DNA of 64,000 nucleotides from Nitrosomonas cryotolerans ATCC 49181 (GCF_900143275.1 NZ_FSRO01000001.1:186001-250000), one strand, 5' to 3'. Counted from the first letter of the stretch, positions 18,150-30,939 are shown. Numbers and translations are program-made. The notes: generated by a model not told the origin, from the letters alone.

Positions 18150-18272
18150 GAATATTAAAATGAAAGAATTACAAAATTTTTCAACAGCAACCATTCTAGC
18201 ATGGCCGGCGCCGACTTGGGTCATGGCATATGCGATCTGAATTCACTTTTATACAGTAGGTGGTGTTACACA

Positions 18273-21071
18273 ATGAGTATGACTACTTCTAAGAACAATC
18301 ATTCTAACAATCATACAATTGCCGATAAGGATTTACCGTTACGTGAAGACATCCGTTTATTGGGGCGTATGCTGGGAGATACTTTACGTGAGCAGGAGGG
18401 TGAGCCTACATTTGATTTAGTCGAAAATATCCGCCAGACTGCGATTCGTTTTCATCGAGAGCAAGATCCGAAAGCGCGCCATGAACTGGATACGATACTC
18501 AATCAATTAAGTAATAAAGCGACGGTTTCAGTAGTACGTGCATTTAGTTATTTTTCGCAACTTTCGAATATTGCCGAGGATTTACACCATAATCGACGGC
18601 GTCGGGTTCATCTGTGTGCGGGTTCTCCGCCTCAGGCAGGGAGTGTTACATTGGCGCTGGAACGTGTACTGGCGAATGGAAAAGACAGTGCCGTCTTAGC
18701 TGAATTTTTTGCTAAAGCAGTTGTGTCTCCAGTATTGACCGCACATCCGACAGAAGTACAGCGTAGAAGCATACTGGATTGTCAATTAACTATTGAGCGA
18801 TTGTTGAAGGAACGTGCCCGCACGCAATTAACCCCTAACGAGCTCCGTCATAACGAGGAGGGGTTGCGCGCTACGATACAGATTTTGTGGCAGACGCGTA
18901 TGCTGCGTTCAGTACGTTTGTCTGTACGCGACGAAATTGAAAATGGCTTGGCTTATTATAGTTATACCTTTCTAACTGAAATACCTTATATCTATGCCAA
19001 AATAGAAGATTTGCTTGAACGTCACCTAGGTAAGGATGCGCCACGAGTGCCCTCTTTTTTGCGTATTGGTAGCTGGATAGGCGGTGATCGGGACGGCAAT
19101 CCCTTTGTGACTCATCAGGTCATGCTGCATGCCGCAGAGCGCCATTCGGCATTAATCCTGGATTTTTACATAGATGAAGTGAATAAGATTGGCCGCACTA
19201 TGAGTTTGACCGAGCAGCTAGTGCGTGTCAGTGATGAGTTGATGGAGTTGGCGACTGCTTCGAAAGATGTTCCTGTCAGTCGAATTGATGAGCCTTATCG
19301 ACGTGCATTTCGTAGTATTGGCGCTCGTCTTGTCGCAACCAGTCAGCACCTAGGACACGCTGTTGCGCCACACGATCAAGAAGATACTGTAGAACCTTAT
19401 GCTGACAGCGTTGAATTTGTTCATGATCTAGATATTATTATCCACTCACTGAAACAGCACAAATCGGATTGGGTAGCGCGAGGACCGCTGCGTAATTTGC
19501 GGCGCGCGGCTGATGTATTTGGTTTTCATCTGGCTCCGTTGGATATGCGCCAACATAGCAAAGTGCATGAACAGGTAGTGGCTGAGTTATTTGAGTTCGG
19601 TACAGATGGTAAAAACTATCTTGAGTTAGCTGAAGCGGATCGTGCGCAGTGGTTATTAGACGAAATCAGCAGTCCACGTCCTTTGCTTTCACCTTATTTG
19701 GAATATTCTGAGGCAACGCAAGGTGAATTACGTATTTTGCAAATGGCGGCAGAAATTCAACGTCGTTTTGGACATGCAGCCATGCCAAATTATATTATTT
19801 CCATGGCATCCAATGTTGTTAATATATTGGAAGTGGCGTTGCTACTAAAAGAAGTTGGATTGCTCCAAGTCGGGGATACGCCTCATTTAGGTCTTAACAT
19901 TATTCCTTTATTCGAAACCATTATGGATTTACGTGGTTGTGGCACCATAATGGATGAATTGTTTTCGCTACCCTATTATCGCAAATTATTGCATTCACGC
20001 GGCGATGTGCAGGAAGTGATGTTAGGTTATTCCGACAGCAATAAAGATGGTGGTTTTATTACATCTAATTGGGAAATTTATAAGGCAGAGATCGAGCTTA
20101 CAAGAGTCTTTGCTAAACACAAGGTAGAGCTACGTTTGTTTCATGGACGCGGTGGAACAGTGGGGCGTGGTGGCGGTCCAAGTTATCAGGGTATTCTGGC
20201 GCAGCCTTCGGGTAGTGTGAATGGTCAAATACGGGTAACTGAACAAGGCGAGGTAATCGGGAGTAAATATGCTGATCCGGAAATAGGCCGTCGTAACCTG
20301 GAGACGCTAGTTGCGGCAACTATTGAAGCAACTTTACTGGGTCATGATCCTATTAGTCAGCGTGCCGCCGATTATTACCAGGCAATGGAGATACTTGCTG
20401 CTGATTCTTTTGCTTCTTATCGTAATTTGGTATATGAGACCCCTAATTTTGAACAATTTTTTCAGGAATCTACGCCGATTAGAGAATTTGCCGGGTTGCA
20501 TATTGGCAGCCGCCCTACATCACGTCAGAAATCGAGTTCGATTGAAAGCTTGCGCGCGATCCCCTGGGTTTTTAGCTGGAGCTTAAACCGTGCCATGATT
20601 CCAGGTTGGTATGGTTTTGGTCATGCGGTGGAAACGTTTGTTCAGCGTGATGATCAAGCTGGAAAAGGGCTAGAATTATTGCAGGAAATGTATCGTACCT
20701 GGCCATTCATGCAAACATTATTATCGAATATGGATATGGTTCTTGCGAAATCTGATTTAGGTATTGCTTCGCGTTATGCTGAATTGGTTACAGATGTTGA
20801 GTTGCGCGAGCAAATTTTTGGACGCATCCGGGAAGAATGGGATCGCAGTGTGAAATGGTTATTTGCGATAACGGGCCACAGCGAGTTGTTACAAGATAAT
20901 CCTACCTTGGCACGGAGTATTCGTAATCGAACCCCTTATATTGACCCACTGAATCATCTGCAAGTGGAGTTGCTGCGGCGTTATCGTTCTGGTGACGATG
21001 ATGATGAAGTCAAAGGCGCGATACATCTTACTATTAATGGTGTGACAGCAGGATTACGGAATAGCGGGTAA
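18273..21071 (+). CDS. ppc: Phosphoenolpyruvate carboxylase
   Basis: This enzyme carboxylates phosphoenolpyruvate to oxaloacetate, an anaplerotic step important for an autotroph with an incomplete carbon feed into the TCA cycle. Catalytic His158 is in LTAHPTEVQRRS, and GSWIGGDRDGNPFVT and FHGRGGTVGRGGGP bind substrate. The C-terminal NGVTAGLRNSG is the family end. I choose ATG 18273, preceded by AGGTGG, over ATG 18201, whose extra 24 residues look non-native. That gives 932 residues, a normal length. Divergent from hemC with 123 bases between starts. Confidence 0.96.
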   Translation: MSMTTSKNNHSNNHTIADKDLPLREDIRLLGRMLGDTLREQEGEPTFDLVENIRQTAIRFHREQDPKARHELDTILNQLSNKATVSVVRAFSYFSQLSNIAEDLHHNRRRRVHLCAGSPPQAGSVTLALERVLANGKDSAVLAEFFAKAVVSPVLTAHPTEVQRRSILDCQLTIERLLKERARTQLTPNELRHNEEGLRATIQILWQTRMLRSVRLSVRDEIENGLAYYSYTFLTEIPYIYAKIEDLLERHLGKDAPRVPSFLRIGSWIGGDRDGNPFVTHQVMLHAAERHSALILDFYIDEVNKIGRTMSLTEQLVRVSDELMELATASKDVPVSRIDEPYRRAFRSIGARLVATSQHLGHAVAPHDQEDTVEPYADSVEFVHDLDIIIHSLKQHKSDWVARGPLRNLRRAADVFGFHLAPLDMRQHSKVHEQVVAELFEFGTDGKNYLELAEADRAQWLLDEISSPRPLLSPYLEYSEATQGELRILQMAAEIQRRFGHAAMPNYIISMASNVVNILEVALLLKEVGLLQVGDTPHLGLNIIPLFETIMDLRGCGTIMDELFSLPYYRKLLHSRGDVQEVMLGYSDSNKDGGFITSNWEIYKAEIELTRVFAKHKVELRLFHGRGGTVGRGGGPSYQGILAQPSGSVNGQIRVTEQGEVIGSKYADPEIGRRNLETLVAATIEATLLGHDPISQRAADYYQAMEILAADSFASYRNLVYETPNFEQFFQESTPIREFAGLHIGSRPTSRQKSSSIESLRAIPWVFSWSLNRAMIPGWYGFGHAVETFVQRDDQAGKGLELLQEMYRTWPFMQTLLSNMDMVLAKSDLGIASRYAELVTDVELREQIFGRIREEWDRSVKWLFAITGHSELLQDNPTLARSIRNRTPYIDPLNHLQVELLRRYRSGDDDDEVKGAIHLTINGVTAGLRNSG

Positions 21072-21596
21072 TTATCTTGCTAGGTTTGAACAATAATAGC
21101 GTTTAAATGGACTGCTGCTATCTGAATCGGCGAAAGGAATGCTCAGCAAAGGTAATTGGCTACTAAATTCATATTGTGATTGATCTGAGAGATGGAATAA
21201 TGCAGCTACAAGCAGTAATGACTATTTTAGTTGCGATGTTCCGCGTGAAACCAGGAAAAAGTTTTGTACTTTGATTATGGATATATCCGAGCGGTTATTC
21301 ATTATCTATAATGAGGCCTTTGCAAAACTCCAATAGTTTAAAAATTAATTATTTATAATCAATAGGCGAAGACTTCTGGCGAAGACTTCTGCAAAAGTCT
21401 CGCGCTGTTTTAATGTAATGATCCGAGTAACCTCGGTTGATTGCTGATACTGGCGATTCATTTTTCACTGCACTTAGGATATGTATTTGATAGAAAATTT
21501 AATTTCTGTAAACAGGAATAAAATTGATCCAATATTTAACAGATCTAAAATTTTAAATAAGCTGTTTCAGCTTGTTTGCTCGTAGGGGAAATTACC
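21072..21596. other. Long gap between ppc and the M16 protein gene
   Basis: About 525 bases without a gene. It contains repeat copy R2 (21313-21401). In related genomes an active M16 peptidase gene commonly precedes the inactive one. I cannot find a convincing remnant of it here. Confidence 0.5.
21313..21401 (-). repeat. 89-bp interspersed repeat, copy R2
   Basis: Ends are GAGGCCTTTGC and GCAAAAGTCTC, with the core AATAGTTTAAAAATTAATT. Inside, the sequence GGCGAAGACTTCT is tandemly doubled (21365-21390), so the copy is locally rearranged. No target duplication is visible (ATAAT left, GCGCT right). Confidence 0.78.
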
Positions 21597-22901
21597 ATGC
21601 AGATAATACATATTGTATCAATTTTATTTTTTAGTATTTATTCTCAAGTAATATTTGCTTCATTGCCGATTCAGTCTTGGCAGACATCTTCCGGTGCGCG
21701 CGTTTATTTTGTCGAGAATCGTGATTTACCGATGCTTGATGTCAGTATTGAATTTAGCGCTGGTAGTAGTATGGATACACCGGAGAAATCAGGCCGGGCT
21801 AATTTAACCCGGCATTTGCTGAGTCTTGGCGCTGGTGGCTTGTCTGAAGATCAAATTGCAAAAACACTGGCCGATGTCGGGGCGCAATTGGGTAGTCACT
21901 TTGATCGTGATCGTGCGGGTATATCGCTACGCACTTTAAGTAGTGAACATGAAAGTAGGCGGGCCCTGGATATGCTATCTCGAATTATCCAGTTTCCTGA
22001 ATTTCCTGAGGCAGTCGTTGAGCGTGAGCGGATCAGATTGATTGCGAGTTTAAAAGAAGCTACTACTAAACCAGACTACATTGCCGATCGTGAGCTGATG
22101 AAAATGCTTTATGGTAATCACCCCTACGGACTCAGTAGTTTAGGTGAAATTAACACATTAGATAAAATACAACGGAATGATTTGGTTGAATTTTACCGTT
22201 CACACTATACCGCCAAAAATGCGGTAATCGCTATGATTGGTGATGTCAGCCGTATTCAGGCAACGACTATTGCGGAAGCGCTGACAGCGAATTTGCCTAT
22301 AGAGGGGATGCGTGCCGCTTTACCCGCAGTAAAGACTCCTCCTGCGATGGTTAGAAAAATTGCGCATCCAGCCACGCAGAGCCATATTCAGCTTGCTTAT
22401 CCAGGTTTGCGTCGGAGTGATCCTGACTATTTTCCGCTTCTCGTGGGGAATTATATACTGGGTGGTGGCGGATTTGTCTCACGTTTAATGGAGGAAATTC
22501 GCCAAATGCGTGGGCTGGCTTATAGTGTCTATAGCTTCTTCTCCCCATTTAAGGAGCAAGGGCCCTTCGAAATAGGACTACAAACCAAAAAGGAGCAAGC
22601 AGAGGAGGCATTGAAACTGACGCAACATGTTTTGGCAAATTTTGTTGCCAAAGGTCCGACAGAAAAAGAGTTAGTCGCAGCTAAACAAAATCTTATTGGT
22701 GGTTTTCCATTACGGATCGATAGTAATAAGAAAATCCTGAGCTATTTGTCGATGATTGGATTTTACAATCTGCCATTGACTTATCTTGATGATTATGTAG
22801 TGGCTGTTGAGAATGTGACAGCTGAACAAATCAGGAAAGCGTTTCAACAGCGGATTAAACCAGAAGGAATGGTAACGGTTATTGTAGGTGCGATGGAATA
22901 A
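21597..22901 (+). CDS. M16 (pitrilysin) family protein, inactive-subunit type, exported
   Basis: A two-domain M16 protein of 434 residues with a signal peptide (MQIIHIVSILFFSIYSQVIFA). The zinc-binding HXXEH motif of active M16 peptidases is absent; the equivalent segment reads ANLTRHLLSLGAGG. The conserved Arg-Tyr segment typical of the partner subunit is present (RQMRGLAYSVYS). Such proteins normally pair with an active subunit encoded directly upstream, but no such gene is in this window. Start ATG 21597 follows AGGGGAAA; the frame also allows an earlier start at 21576, which would spoil the signal peptide. It is followed by rsmD and coaD on the same strand. Confidence 0.9.
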   Translation: MQIIHIVSILFFSIYSQVIFASLPIQSWQTSSGARVYFVENRDLPMLDVSIEFSAGSSMDTPEKSGRANLTRHLLSLGAGGLSEDQIAKTLADVGAQLGSHFDRDRAGISLRTLSSEHESRRALDMLSRIIQFPEFPEAVVERERIRLIASLKEATTKPDYIADRELMKMLYGNHPYGLSSLGEINTLDKIQRNDLVEFYRSHYTAKNAVIAMIGDVSRIQATTIAEALTANLPIEGMRAALPAVKTPPAMVRKIAHPATQSHIQLAYPGLRRSDPDYFPLLVGNYILGGGGFVSRLMEEIRQMRGLAYSVYSFFSPFKEQGPFEIGLQTKKEQAEEALKLTQHVLANFVAKGPTEKELVAAKQNLIGGFPLRIDSNKKILSYLSMIGFYNLPLTYLDDYVVAVENVTAEQIRKAFQQRIKPEGMVTVIVGAME

Positions 22902-22928
22902 AATCAGAATCTCAAGAGATTTCGTTTT

Positions 22929-24223
<1,295 letters not shown>

Positions 24224-24626
24224 GCGTTTTTAAGCTGTTTGTGATGATGCGTGTATTAAACTCAAGAGGCGACTATAGTGTGTGTAATCAGAGCTATTTT
24301 TTGTAGGCACTCTAATGGTAATTGTATATTAAGCTTAGCTTTCTAATCTCCATGCAATGATGCTGTTTTGCTGGCATTTTGCTTTCGGTCCAGAACGATG
24401 CCATTAATTAATAAAATTGCCTGCTGATATTGTTTGTATCGTAAACGCTCATTAGCGTACGAATCATCTTGAGTTGTATCTAAAGCAGCGCCATTGATCC
24501 TTTTCTGTTCTCCACTCCCTCTTTTTGTTTAATTTGTATTGATGATAGCCGTTAATGAATAAATCATCCCGAATTCCTGTGATTTATAGGGTGATGGATG
24601 ATTTGTGATAGCTTCCTAGACTAATA

Positions 24627-24715
24627 GAGACTTTTGCAAAAGCCCTCGCCAGAAGTTTTATGCTATTGATTATAAAAGATTAATTTTTTAATCATTGGGG
24701 TTTTGCAAAGGTCTC
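24627..24715 (+). repeat. 89-bp interspersed repeat, copy R3
   Basis: The best-preserved copy. Ends are GAGACTTTTGC and GCAAAGGTCTC. It is flanked on both sides by TAATA (24622-24626 and 24716-24720), a perfect 5-bp direct repeat that looks like a target-site duplication. Confidence 0.88.
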
Positions 24716-25079
24716 TAATAATCAAACGTAACAATTCAATTGATGCGGTAGCTACCACATTACGGAACAGCCCTATTATTGAGGATATGGTGATGATCCA
24801 GAGCATGCGAATGCGGCGGTTGATAGGAACAGATATCTAACGGTTAAAAAATGTAATCATGACATCTTGGCGGGTGTGTAGGATGATGATTGAGCTCTAT
24901 GATGGCCTGAATCGGTTATAAATTTGTGAATGCATAATCAGGAAGATAGTGTCTGCCTCGTAGCCTACGGTTAATTACGGAGAGAGCGGTGTAGTCTATC
25001 CGGCTGTGTCGTATCAAATAATTGGTAAAGTTACCTTCTTGTGCGCTGCGTTTTGATTATCCACCGAGCATTTGATTGA

Positions 25080-25103
25080 AGCGCTTGGTTTCAGCCAGGC
25101 GCT
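25080..25103 (+). promoter_or_regulatory. Stem-loop upstream of pilT
   Basis: AGCGCTTGG and CCAGGCGCT pair over nine positions (one G-T wobble) around a 6-base loop. It is not followed by a T-run, so it is not a typical terminator. It lies 62 bases before the pilT start and could act on pilT mRNA. Function unknown. Confidence 0.4.
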
Positions 25104-25165
25104 AGCTGTAATCAATACATGACTTAAGGTACAAAAATATAAGGTGCTTTTACAAGGAATATCGT

Positions 25166-26209
25166 ATGAATATAGTTGAACTCCTCGCTTTTGTAGTGAA
25201 GAACAAGGCTTCAGATTTGCATTTGTCGGCAGGGATGCCTCCTATGATTCGGGTAAATGGCGAGATCCGGCGGATCAATTTACCGGCAATGGAGCATAAG
25301 GCAGTACACAACATGGTGTATGACATTATGAACGATGGCCAGCGCAAATTCTACGAAGAGCATTTGGAATGTGATTTTTCTTTTTCTATTCCTAATCTGG
25401 CACGTTTCCGGGTTAATGTATTTAATACGCAGCGGGGTGCTGCCTCGGTAATGCGGACTATTCCATCCAAGGTGCTGAGTTTGGAAGATATTAAGGCACC
25501 TAAGATTTTTTCCGAAATAGCTAAGCAATCACGTGGTGTCGTACTGGTAACGGGGCCGACTGGATCGGGAAAATCGACTACGCTGGCCGCCATGATTAAT
25601 GATATTAATGAAAATGAATATGCTCATATTTTAACGCTAGAGGACCCAATTGAATTTGTGCATGAGAGTAAAAAATGTCTCATTAATCAACGTGAGGTCG
25701 GACGGGACACATTGAGTTTTTCGAATGCATTACGCTCAGCGTTGCGCGAAGACCCGGATATTATTCTAGTGGGTGAAATGCGAGATCTGGAAACGATACG
25801 TTTAGCGATGACAGCGGCGGAGACAGGCCATTTAGTTTTTGGTACGTTACATACGAGCTCTGCAGCCAAGACAATTGATCGAATTATTGATGTTTTTCCA
25901 GCGGAGGAGAAGGAAATGATCCGGGCGATGTTGTCGGAGTCATTGCGTGCGGTTATTTCACAAGCATTATTAAAAACAAAGGATGGTAAAGGTCGGGTAG
26001 CTGCACATGAAATCATGATTGGTACGCCAGCTATTCGTAATTTGATTCGTGAGGCAAAAGTGGCGCAGATGTATTCCACTATCCAGACGGGTCAGAATGT
26101 GGGAATGCAAACGCTGGACCAGAATCTGAGCAGTTTAATCACTCGAAATATGATTACGGTTGCAGAGGCGCGTAGTAAAGCTATGAATAAAGATAATTTT
26201 AGAGCCTAA
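25166..26209 (+). CDS. pilT: Type IV pilus retraction ATPase PilT
   Basis: PilT is the hexameric motor that retracts type IV pili. The protein of 347 residues has the PAS-like N-terminal domain (KASDLHLSAGMPP), Walker A GPTGSGKST at 130-138, the Asp box, the Walker B region and the His-box segment. The AIRNLIREAKVAQMYS C-terminus is the conserved PilT retraction motif region. Start ATG is preceded by AAGGAATATC. PilU follows, but only after an 838-base gap. Confidence 0.96.
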   Translation: MNIVELLAFVVKNKASDLHLSAGMPPMIRVNGEIRRINLPAMEHKAVHNMVYDIMNDGQRKFYEEHLECDFSFSIPNLARFRVNVFNTQRGAASVMRTIPSKVLSLEDIKAPKIFSEIAKQSRGVVLVTGPTGSGKSTTLAAMINDINENEYAHILTLEDPIEFVHESKKCLINQREVGRDTLSFSNALRSALREDPDIILVGEMRDLETIRLAMTAAETGHLVFGTLHTSSAAKTIDRIIDVFPAEEKEMIRAMLSESLRAVISQALLKTKDGKGRVAAHEIMIGTPAIRNLIREAKVAQMYSTIQTGQNVGMQTLDQNLSSLITRNMITVAEARSKAMNKDNFRA

Positions 26210-27047
26210 TGTATCGACTAGTTTGGAGGTTTGATCGGCTGTGACTGGTTTTACAAGAAAATATTATAGGAGCAATATCTTTCATCAGTTGTCCGACTGT
26301 ATACAATCTGACATCATAAAATACTACATGGAAACAGGCAAAATGAGCTTCTTTCTATAAATGGTGGATGATGACGATGTGAGACAACCTGGAATATAAT
26401 TTCGGAGTAGGCTTGTTGGAGATTTGTCTGGATGATGGTTGTTTTGATCTTTGAAGGACAACAGTGAGCAAGTAGTGCAGCAAGCGAGTGAGGCTGAAAC
26501 CGGTTTGTATCATTTTCTCTTTAATCAGGGATGGGGTGAATTCATCTTCGGATATAAGACAATATGGAACGCAGAATTCTGCTGTGTCGCCTAGAGATCT
26601 AAATTCATCCGTGCTGTTACCCCGTGTTGAAAGACCATCAGAAGAACATTAGAAAGGCAGTTTTACAACAATTTTGAATACAAAAAATCAAATCGCTATA
26701 GTAGTGGGATGATCGGCGCATAAGATCAATGTAATTTCATTAAAATATAAAAAACAACAAGTTGCTTTGAAAAGAGGAATCTATTGAAGATATTCATGTA
26801 AGAAGTCTTTGCAAAAGCTCTCGCCATAAGTTTTCTACTATTGATTATAAAGAGTTAATTTTTCAACTATTGGAGTTTTGCAAAGGTTTTGTAGGGTTTT
26901 TGCATGCCTATCGTAGAGATCACTATTCTTTAGGGTGGCGAGAGATGTCAATACTATTAGGTGGGTCTAGTAGTACATTGGTATTGTCGGGAGAGGGGAG
27001 TTTCCATCATTGGGTTAGGTTTTAATTATGAATTTCAGGAATTGGCT
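26210..27047. other. Long gap between pilT and pilU
   Basis: No recognisable gene in 838 bases; contains repeat copy R4 (26802-26890). In most genomes pilT and pilU are close neighbours. A short open stretch near 26460-26590 has no likeness that I can name. Confidence 0.55.
26802..26890 (+). repeat. 89-bp interspersed repeat, copy R4
   Basis: Same orientation as R3 and R5; the core CTATTGATTATAAAGAGTTAATT and the CAACTATTGGAGTTTTGC side are well kept. The outer bases are worn (GAAGTCTTTGC; GCAAAGGTTTT). No clear target duplication. Confidence 0.82.
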
Positions 27048-28184
27048 ATGAAACAAGAGCAGGCAACAAAGTTTATGTTTGACTTGTTACGTTTGATGCT
27101 CAGTAAAAAAGCATCAGATCTATTTATTACGGCTGGATTTCCGCCTGCGCTTAAGATTGATGGAAAAATGACACCAGTATCACAGCAGGTGTTAACAGCA
27201 GAACATACTTCAGAACTGGCACGTGCCATTATGAATGATAAGCAGGTTGTCGAGTTTGAGAAAACCAAGGAGTGCAATTTTGCAATTAATCCTTCGGATA
27301 TCGGGCGTTTTCGTGTTAATGCCTTTGTGCAACAACAACGGGTCGGTATTGTGTTACGTACCATTACGACCCAGATTCCAGAATTTGATAGTTTGAGTTT
27401 ACCACCGGTATTAAAAGATGTCGTGATGAGTAAGCGTGGTCTGATTATTTTTGTTGGAGGCACGGGTTCAGGTAAATCGACATCGATGGCTGCATTGATA
27501 GGTTATCGAAACAAACATAGCCACGGCCATATCATTACAATTGAAGATCCGGTGGAATTTGTACATGAGCACATTAATTGCGTAATTACTCAACGAGAGG
27601 TGGGTGTTGATACGGAATCTTGGGAGGTAGCTTTGAAAAATACACTTCGCCAGGCCCCGGATGTAATTCTGATTGGAGAAATACGTGATCGTGAAACAAT
27701 GGAACATGCCATTGCTTTTGCTGAAACAGGGCATTTATGTATGGGAACGTTACATGCAAATAGTGCTAACCAGGCATTGGATCGCATTGTTAACTTTTTT
27801 CCAGAAGAACGTCGATCACAGTTGTTGATGGATCTATCGTTGAACATGAAGGCACTGGTTGCTCAGCGTTTAATTCCTGTCAAAGATGGAGAAGGCCGGA
27901 TAGCGGCGATAGAAGTGATGCTTAACTCGCCATTAATCTCGGATTTGATATTTAAAGGTCATGTGCATGAGATCAAACAAATTATGAAAAAATCACGTGA
28001 AGGGGGTATGCAGACTTTTGATATGGCATTATTTGAGCTTTATGAGGCGGGTAAAATCAGTTATGAGGATGCTTTAAGAAATGCAGATTCAATGAATGAA
28101 CTGCGTTTACAAATTAAACTTGAAGGAGCTGAAGCAAAAAATAACGATATGAATTCCGGTATAGAGCATTTAGAGATTACTTGA
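27048..28184 (+). CDS. pilU: PilT-like ATPase PilU
   Basis: PilU is the accessory retraction motor that works with PilT. The protein of 378 residues carries KASDLFITAGFPP near the start, Walker A GGTGSGKST at 137-145, TIEDPVEFVHEH and GEIRDRETMEHAI. The C-terminus is longer than that of PilT, as is usual for PilU. I place the start at ATG 27048, preceded by AGGAA, rather than further upstream, because the extra residues have no counterpart in the family. Confidence 0.94.
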   Translation: MKQEQATKFMFDLLRLMLSKKASDLFITAGFPPALKIDGKMTPVSQQVLTAEHTSELARAIMNDKQVVEFEKTKECNFAINPSDIGRFRVNAFVQQQRVGIVLRTITTQIPEFDSLSLPPVLKDVVMSKRGLIIFVGGTGSGKSTSMAALIGYRNKHSHGHIITIEDPVEFVHEHINCVITQREVGVDTESWEVALKNTLRQAPDVILIGEIRDRETMEHAIAFAETGHLCMGTLHANSANQALDRIVNFFPEERRSQLLMDLSLNMKALVAQRLIPVKDGEGRIAAIEVMLNSPLISDLIFKGHVHEIKQIMKKSREGGMQTFDMALFELYEAGKISYEDALRNADSMNELRLQIKLEGAEAKNNDMNSGIEHLEIT

Positions 28185-28253
28185 GGATGATGCTAAACAA
28201 GCGGCTGGTGTCGTTTGTTTACTTCGGATCAAGAACAAAAAAGATTTCTTACG

Positions 28254-28282
28254 TTGACTGATTTGTTTTGGCAGGTTAAAAT
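28254..28282 (+). promoter_or_regulatory. sigma-70-type promoter of the ATP synthase operon
   Basis: TTGACT (28254-28259) and TAAAAT (28277-28282) are separated by exactly 17 bases. Both hexamers are one or two mismatches from consensus. The position, 62 bases before atpI, suits the operon promoter. Confidence 0.7.
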
Positions 28283-28343
28283 CCGCGTCTTTTGTAAATT
28301 AGATAAAACGACTGCTTACTCTTTAGGTAATAAGGTGTAGTCA

Positions 28344-28736
28344 ATGCCTTGGATAAAAAATAGGCCGCTGCGAATCATTCTCATTTGGCAAATGTTGTTT
28401 GTCATTGTTGTAGCGATTGTATTGGGAGTGTGGGCAGACTTACGTAGTGCGGTGTCCGCTGTATTGGGAGGAATGGTTAGCATTATATCTTCCGCAGCTT
28501 TTGCGTTAATTGTCTCGAATCATCGCGGCTATACTGCAAGCGGAACATTGAGAACGGCTTTGAGGGCTGAAGCGGTCAAAATAATTTTTACGGTTATTTT
28601 GCTTTGGCTGGTATTTAAGTGGTATGAGGATGTTAATGCTCTTGCATTTGTAGGTACATTTGCCATAACTGTAATTGTATACAGTATGGCTTTGTTTATA
28701 TCGGATGATACGAAAGTTACACAGGTTAACAAATAG
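28344..28736 (+). CDS. atpI: ATP synthase assembly protein AtpI
   Basis: A small membrane protein of 130 residues with four hydrophobic segments, an Arg-rich start and a [15 protein letters not shown] motif as in AtpI/UncI. It assists assembly of the c-ring and is not part of the finished enzyme. First gene of the atpIBEFHAGDC operon, 14 bases before atpB. Confidence 0.9.
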   Translation: MPWIKNRPLRIILIWQMLFVIVVAIVLGVWADLRSAVSAVLGGMVSIISSAAFALIVSNHRGYTASGTLRTALRAEAVKIIFTVILLWLVFKWYEDVNALAFVGTFAITVIVYSMALFISDDTKVTQVNK

Positions 28737-28750
28737 AAAGTAGACAGTAT

Positions 28751-29892
<1,142 letters not shown>

Positions 29893-29929
29893 ATAATAAT
29901 GGTATTTGGTTTTATATTACAGGCTAGTC

Positions 29930-30403
29930 ATGAATATTAACTTTACTCTTATTTCGCAGGCGATAGCCTTTTCAATCTTTATTTGGTTTACAGTCAAATT
30001 TGTCTGGCCACCATTGCTGCGTGCGATTGAGGAGCGGCAGAAAAATATTGCTGATGGGCTGGCCGCAGGCGAGCGTGGCAGACATGAATTGGAGCTAGCC
30101 AGCCGGCGTTCCTCTGATGTATTAAAAGATGCCAAACAGCATGCGGCAGAAATAATTACTCAAGCAGAAAAACGTGCATCTGAAATAGTTGAGGAAGCAA
30201 AAAATTCAGCCAAAGAAGAAGGAGAGCGTATCCTTGTTGGTGCAAGGGCTGAAATCGAGCATGAGATATTTAGTGCTAAAGAAGAGCTGCGTCAGGATGT
30301 TGCGAATTTAGCTGTTGCGGGCGCGGCTAAAATACTGCGCCGTGAAATAGACGCAAAAGCGCACGCAGATCTGCTCTCCTCAATTGAAAAAGAATTGAAA
30401 TAA
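29930..30403 (+). CDS. atpF: ATP synthase F0 subunit b
   Basis: Peripheral-stalk subunit of 157 residues. One N-terminal membrane helix ([18 protein letters not shown]) precedes a long charged coiled coil that dimerises and binds delta. I place the start at ATG 29930 (MNINFTLIS); an upstream TTG at 29906 would add residues not seen in the family. Its TAA overlaps the atpH ATG by one base (TAATG). Confidence 0.95.
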   Translation: MNINFTLISQAIAFSIFIWFTVKFVWPPLLRAIEERQKNIADGLAAGERGRHELELASRRSSDVLKDAKQHAAEIITQAEKRASEIVEEAKNSAKEEGERILVGARAEIEHEIFSAKEELRQDVANLAVAGAAKILRREIDAKAHADLLSSIEKELK

Positions 30404-30939
30404 TGGCCGAAGTAATTACTATTGCAAGACCATATGCTGATGCAGTATTCAAATCGGCGATGGCAAGCGGAACATTGTCCATATGGTCGGATATGCTGCG
30501 ATTGTTGGCAGCTATAACTGAAGATAATCGCATTAAACAACTGATTGACAATCCGATAGTTTCTGCCAAACAGCTAAAAGAGTTATTTTTGGATATATGT
30601 GGCGATAGGCTTAATGACAAAGGTCGTAATCTAATATTGCTTTTAATTGAAAATAATCGAGTAGAGATTCTTTCTCACATCAGTATATTATTTGAGCAGT
30701 TGAAAGCGGCGCATGAGGGTGTTCTCGAAGCAAAAATTGTTTCCGCATTTGCTATTAGCGATAACCAGTTGAATCAATTAGTGGCGGGTCTTGAAAGAAA
30801 GTTTAAGCGTAAAATAGAAGTTAAAGTGAGTGTTGATCCAGAATTAATAGGTGGGGTAAAAGTAGAAATCGGCGACGAAATTCTCGATGCCTCAGTTCGC
30901 GGTAAACTAGAAACCATGGCTATTGCCCTTAAAAGCTAG
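30403..30939 (+). CDS. atpH: ATP synthase F1 subunit delta
   Basis: This subunit joins the peripheral stalk to the top of F1. The protein of 178 residues begins ITIARPYADAVFKSA, the typical N-terminal helix, and ends with the GGVKVEIGDEILDASVRGKL segment that marks the delta family. Translationally coupled to atpF and 12 bases before atpA. Confidence 0.96.
   Translation: MAEVITIARPYADAVFKSAMASGTLSIWSDMLRLLAAITEDNRIKQLIDNPIVSAKQLKELFLDICGDRLNDKGRNLILLLIENNRVEILSHISILFEQLKAAHEGVLEAKIVSAFAISDNQLNQLVAGLERKFKRKIEVKVSVDPELIGGVKVEIGDEILDASVRGKLETMAIALKS

Larger units (their letters stand above)
24224..25165. other. Very long gap between the ferredoxin gene and pilT
   Basis: Over 900 bases without a recognisable gene on either strand. 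It contains repeat R3 (24627-24715) and a stem-loop at 25080-25103. Reading frames are short and broken. Confidence 0.55.
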
